Shown: one piece after another, positions 62,496 through 64,000 of the stretch
Position numbering within the stretch: the first letter of the stretch is position 1
Layout of the letters: each line of letters begins with the position of its first letter
DNA from: Numida meleagris
Taxonomy: Eukaryota > Chordata > Aves > Galliformes > Numididae
NCBI RefSeq assembly: GCF_002078875.1
Contig: NC_034410.1
Span: 81,087,793-81,151,792 of the forward strand
Reading direction: 5' to 3'
DNA length: 64,000 nt
Program-made: the position numbers and the translations under genes
Notes under the pieces: generated by a model
Seen by the model: only the letters and a program-made list of their open reading frames with translations
The model's database searches: none
What the model was told of the DNA's origin: nothing

Positions 62496-62676
62496 TGGAG
62501 ATCTTCCCAGGAATGTGGTGGTGTCACCATCCCAGGTGGTGTTCAAGAAACATGGAGATGTGTTAGGAAGGGATGTGGTTTAGTGGGCATGGTGGGGAAG
62601 GGTCAATGATTGGACTAGATGATCTTAGAGGTCTTTTCCAACTTTAATGATTCTATTATTCTGTTCTATGATTCTA
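62496..62676 (+). repeat. CR1 LINE 3'-end fragment, other subfamily
   Basis: 'ggtggtgttcaagaaacatg', 'ggtttagtgggcatggtggg', 'gattggactagatgatctta' and 'gaggtcttttccaactttaa' are followed by a tail of ATTCTAT-type units at 62650-62675. The 3' wording differs from the copies at 21-32 kb. The copy is relatively little diverged. Confidence 0.9.
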
Positions 62677-63785
62677 ACGCTTATTAAATTTAAGATTAAA
62701 ACAAGAACCACATTATGGATATTTGCCAGAATTTTCTATTTCTTGCGTTGTTTTATTGAGTTAAATATTATGTTGCAGGGATTAATTACCCTGTTCCAGC
62801 CAGTACTATAAGATTTCTGACTAAAGTATATACAGAAAATGAAGAGTCCACAGAAACCTTCTAGAACCATAAAACCAATTGCTCATGCAAATACATAAGC
62901 ACTCCAGGATTTCAGCAACCAAAGGCTGTAACAGGCATTTACTAATTAGCTCTCCTGAGTCAAATGTAGTTACTTTGTTTAATATGTAACAGTATCAATT
63001 TATAGGGCATTTCAATGATTAACAGAGCTTTCTTTGTTTTCTTACATCATGCACTGTAGGTGATCAGAAGTAGAAGGTTTGAATTAATTAAGCTAATACA
63101 TTTTTTAGATAGTGATCTCCAGAATGCGAAAAGTTTTCTGAATCAAGGAAAATTAATGTCATGTAATCACTTTGTAAATGCTTTGAAAATGTTTTGAATT
63201 TTGCTATGTTGTACCATTTTGGCTCCCAGAGTTAAACTGATTGCAGAGAAAGAGGTCCAGCCCATGGTAGGGACTGGTGACCTATGACTAGTTCACACAA
63301 TTTTTGCTGGGAACTTCACACTTGATGTCGTTCTTTTTTTTCTCTCTCTATACATACTGGGTGACTAAATTGTTGATTCAGATGCAAAAAGATAGTAAGG
63401 TCTTTGAGACATTAACCATCAAAGAGGTTGAGATTCAGATCCAGACTACACTACATCAGCTCAATTTGAAAAATATGAAAATATGAAAATATGAATAATC
63501 AGCTAAAACCTACTTTCAGAATTCCTAGTTTTAGCCAAGTAATCAGAATATTCTCTTTCTGAAAAAAAAAGAAAAAAGAAAAGAAAAAAGAGAAAACAAC
63601 CAAAAAATGCTTATGCACAAACCACTGCAACTAAATTTCCAGAGCTGCAAATTAAATGATTAATTATCTTAAAATGCATACGATGAGTGTATTTGTACAC
63701 TGGTTGTTGCATATGGAGCTGGAGATAATTCATGGTTAAGAGTTTGAATTAATTTCTGAGTAGCCATAGGTTATACAGTAACCAT
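62677..63785. other. unique AT-rich noncoding DNA
   Basis: No gene is seen. A short tandem (AAAATATG)n run lies at 63468-63497, followed by a purine-rich (GAAAA) stretch at 63561-63598. Confidence 0.6.
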
Positions 63786-64000
63786 TGTGACAATACAGTC
63801 TGGAGAACTACTGGATGTAGGAAAACACTTGGACACAGGGTCACCCCGACAGTCGGCAAAGGGAAAAGACAAACCCCCGCCCGCCCGCGTGGGAAGCAGC
63901 AACTCAGTGTGAGTTCAAATAGCTTCATTTTATTAGGGCAGCAGCCCTCTCTTATATAGCACACTTGTTTACAAGCCAGGTGCCCCACACATATCAAAAC
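63786..64000 (-). mobile_element. retroviral LTR, minus sense, cut by window end
   Basis: Read on the minus strand, a TATATAAGAGAG box (63947-63958) is followed about 20 bases later by AATAAAATGAAG (63926-63937) and then by a GC-rich, CpG-containing U5-like part (63838-63900). The 3' end probably lies at TGTATTGTCACA, giving a TG (plus sense) at 63786. The short TATA-to-AATAAA spacing is the compact arrangement known from alpharetrovirus-like LTRs with a short R. U3 runs past the window. Sequence below 63786 shows no primer-binding site or gag, so this is a solo LTR or the 3' LTR of a provirus lying to the right. Confidence 0.65.

Overview
This window is vertebrate nuclear DNA from a bird, most likely a galliform such as chicken, turkey or quail. 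The evidence is several 3'-anchored fragments of CR1 LINEs (the dominant avian retroposon), two fragments matching the chicken mariner family usually called Galluhop, avian-type ERVL LTRs, and an endogenous retrovirus remnant whose env resembles alpharetroviruses. The species call is an inference from these repeat families; no host gene identifies it.

I see no convincing host protein-coding gene. The sequence is AT-rich, and the open frames are short, overlap on both strands and lack protein-family signatures. The window is therefore intergenic or lies inside a very large intron. Two places look exon-like by splice signals alone: an 81-nt interval on the minus strand (47842-47922) and a possible terminal exon on the plus strand (35329-35442). 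Both are tentative.

Layout. 0-9 kb: mostly unique AT-rich DNA with two CR1 pieces (1157-1310, 3934-4300), copy 1 of an unidentified dispersed repeat (4515-4774) and a ZNF143-type motif at 8993-9008. 10.9-12.1 kb: an internally deleted mariner and a one-ended mariner fragment. 13.9 kb: a CR1 tail. 16.8-17.3 kb: an old ERVL-type LTR, minus sense. 21.2-22.4 kb: a 1.2-kb CR1 with decayed reverse transcriptase. 27.0-32.3 kb: a cluster of four CR1 pieces, the last two head-to-head. 33.6 kb: a 134-bp LTR-like element with a perfect 6-bp target duplication. 34-41 kb: unique DNA. 41.9-42.3 kb: a probable solo LTR. 43.1-43.4 kb: copy 2 of the dispersed repeat. 51.0-51.6 kb: a clear ERVL-type solo LTR with a 5-bp duplication.

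52.1-56.0 kb is the most unusual part. A (GAAA)n tract runs into an 852-base gap, is followed by a 2.7-kb minus-strand retroviral fragment (two env transmembrane-subunit remnants plus a deleted RNase H/integrase piece), and then, after a single N, (GAAA)n resumes. The retroviral contig thus sits inside what looks like one microsatellite and is bounded by assembly gaps on both sides. It is either a genuine insertion in a purine tract or a misplaced contig. 56-63.7 kb is unique AT-rich DNA with one CR1 tail (62.5 kb), and the window ends inside another LTR (63786 onward, minus sense).

No genes act together here. The interest lies in the retroelement history, in the assembly question around the gap, and in a few candidate regulatory or exon signals.
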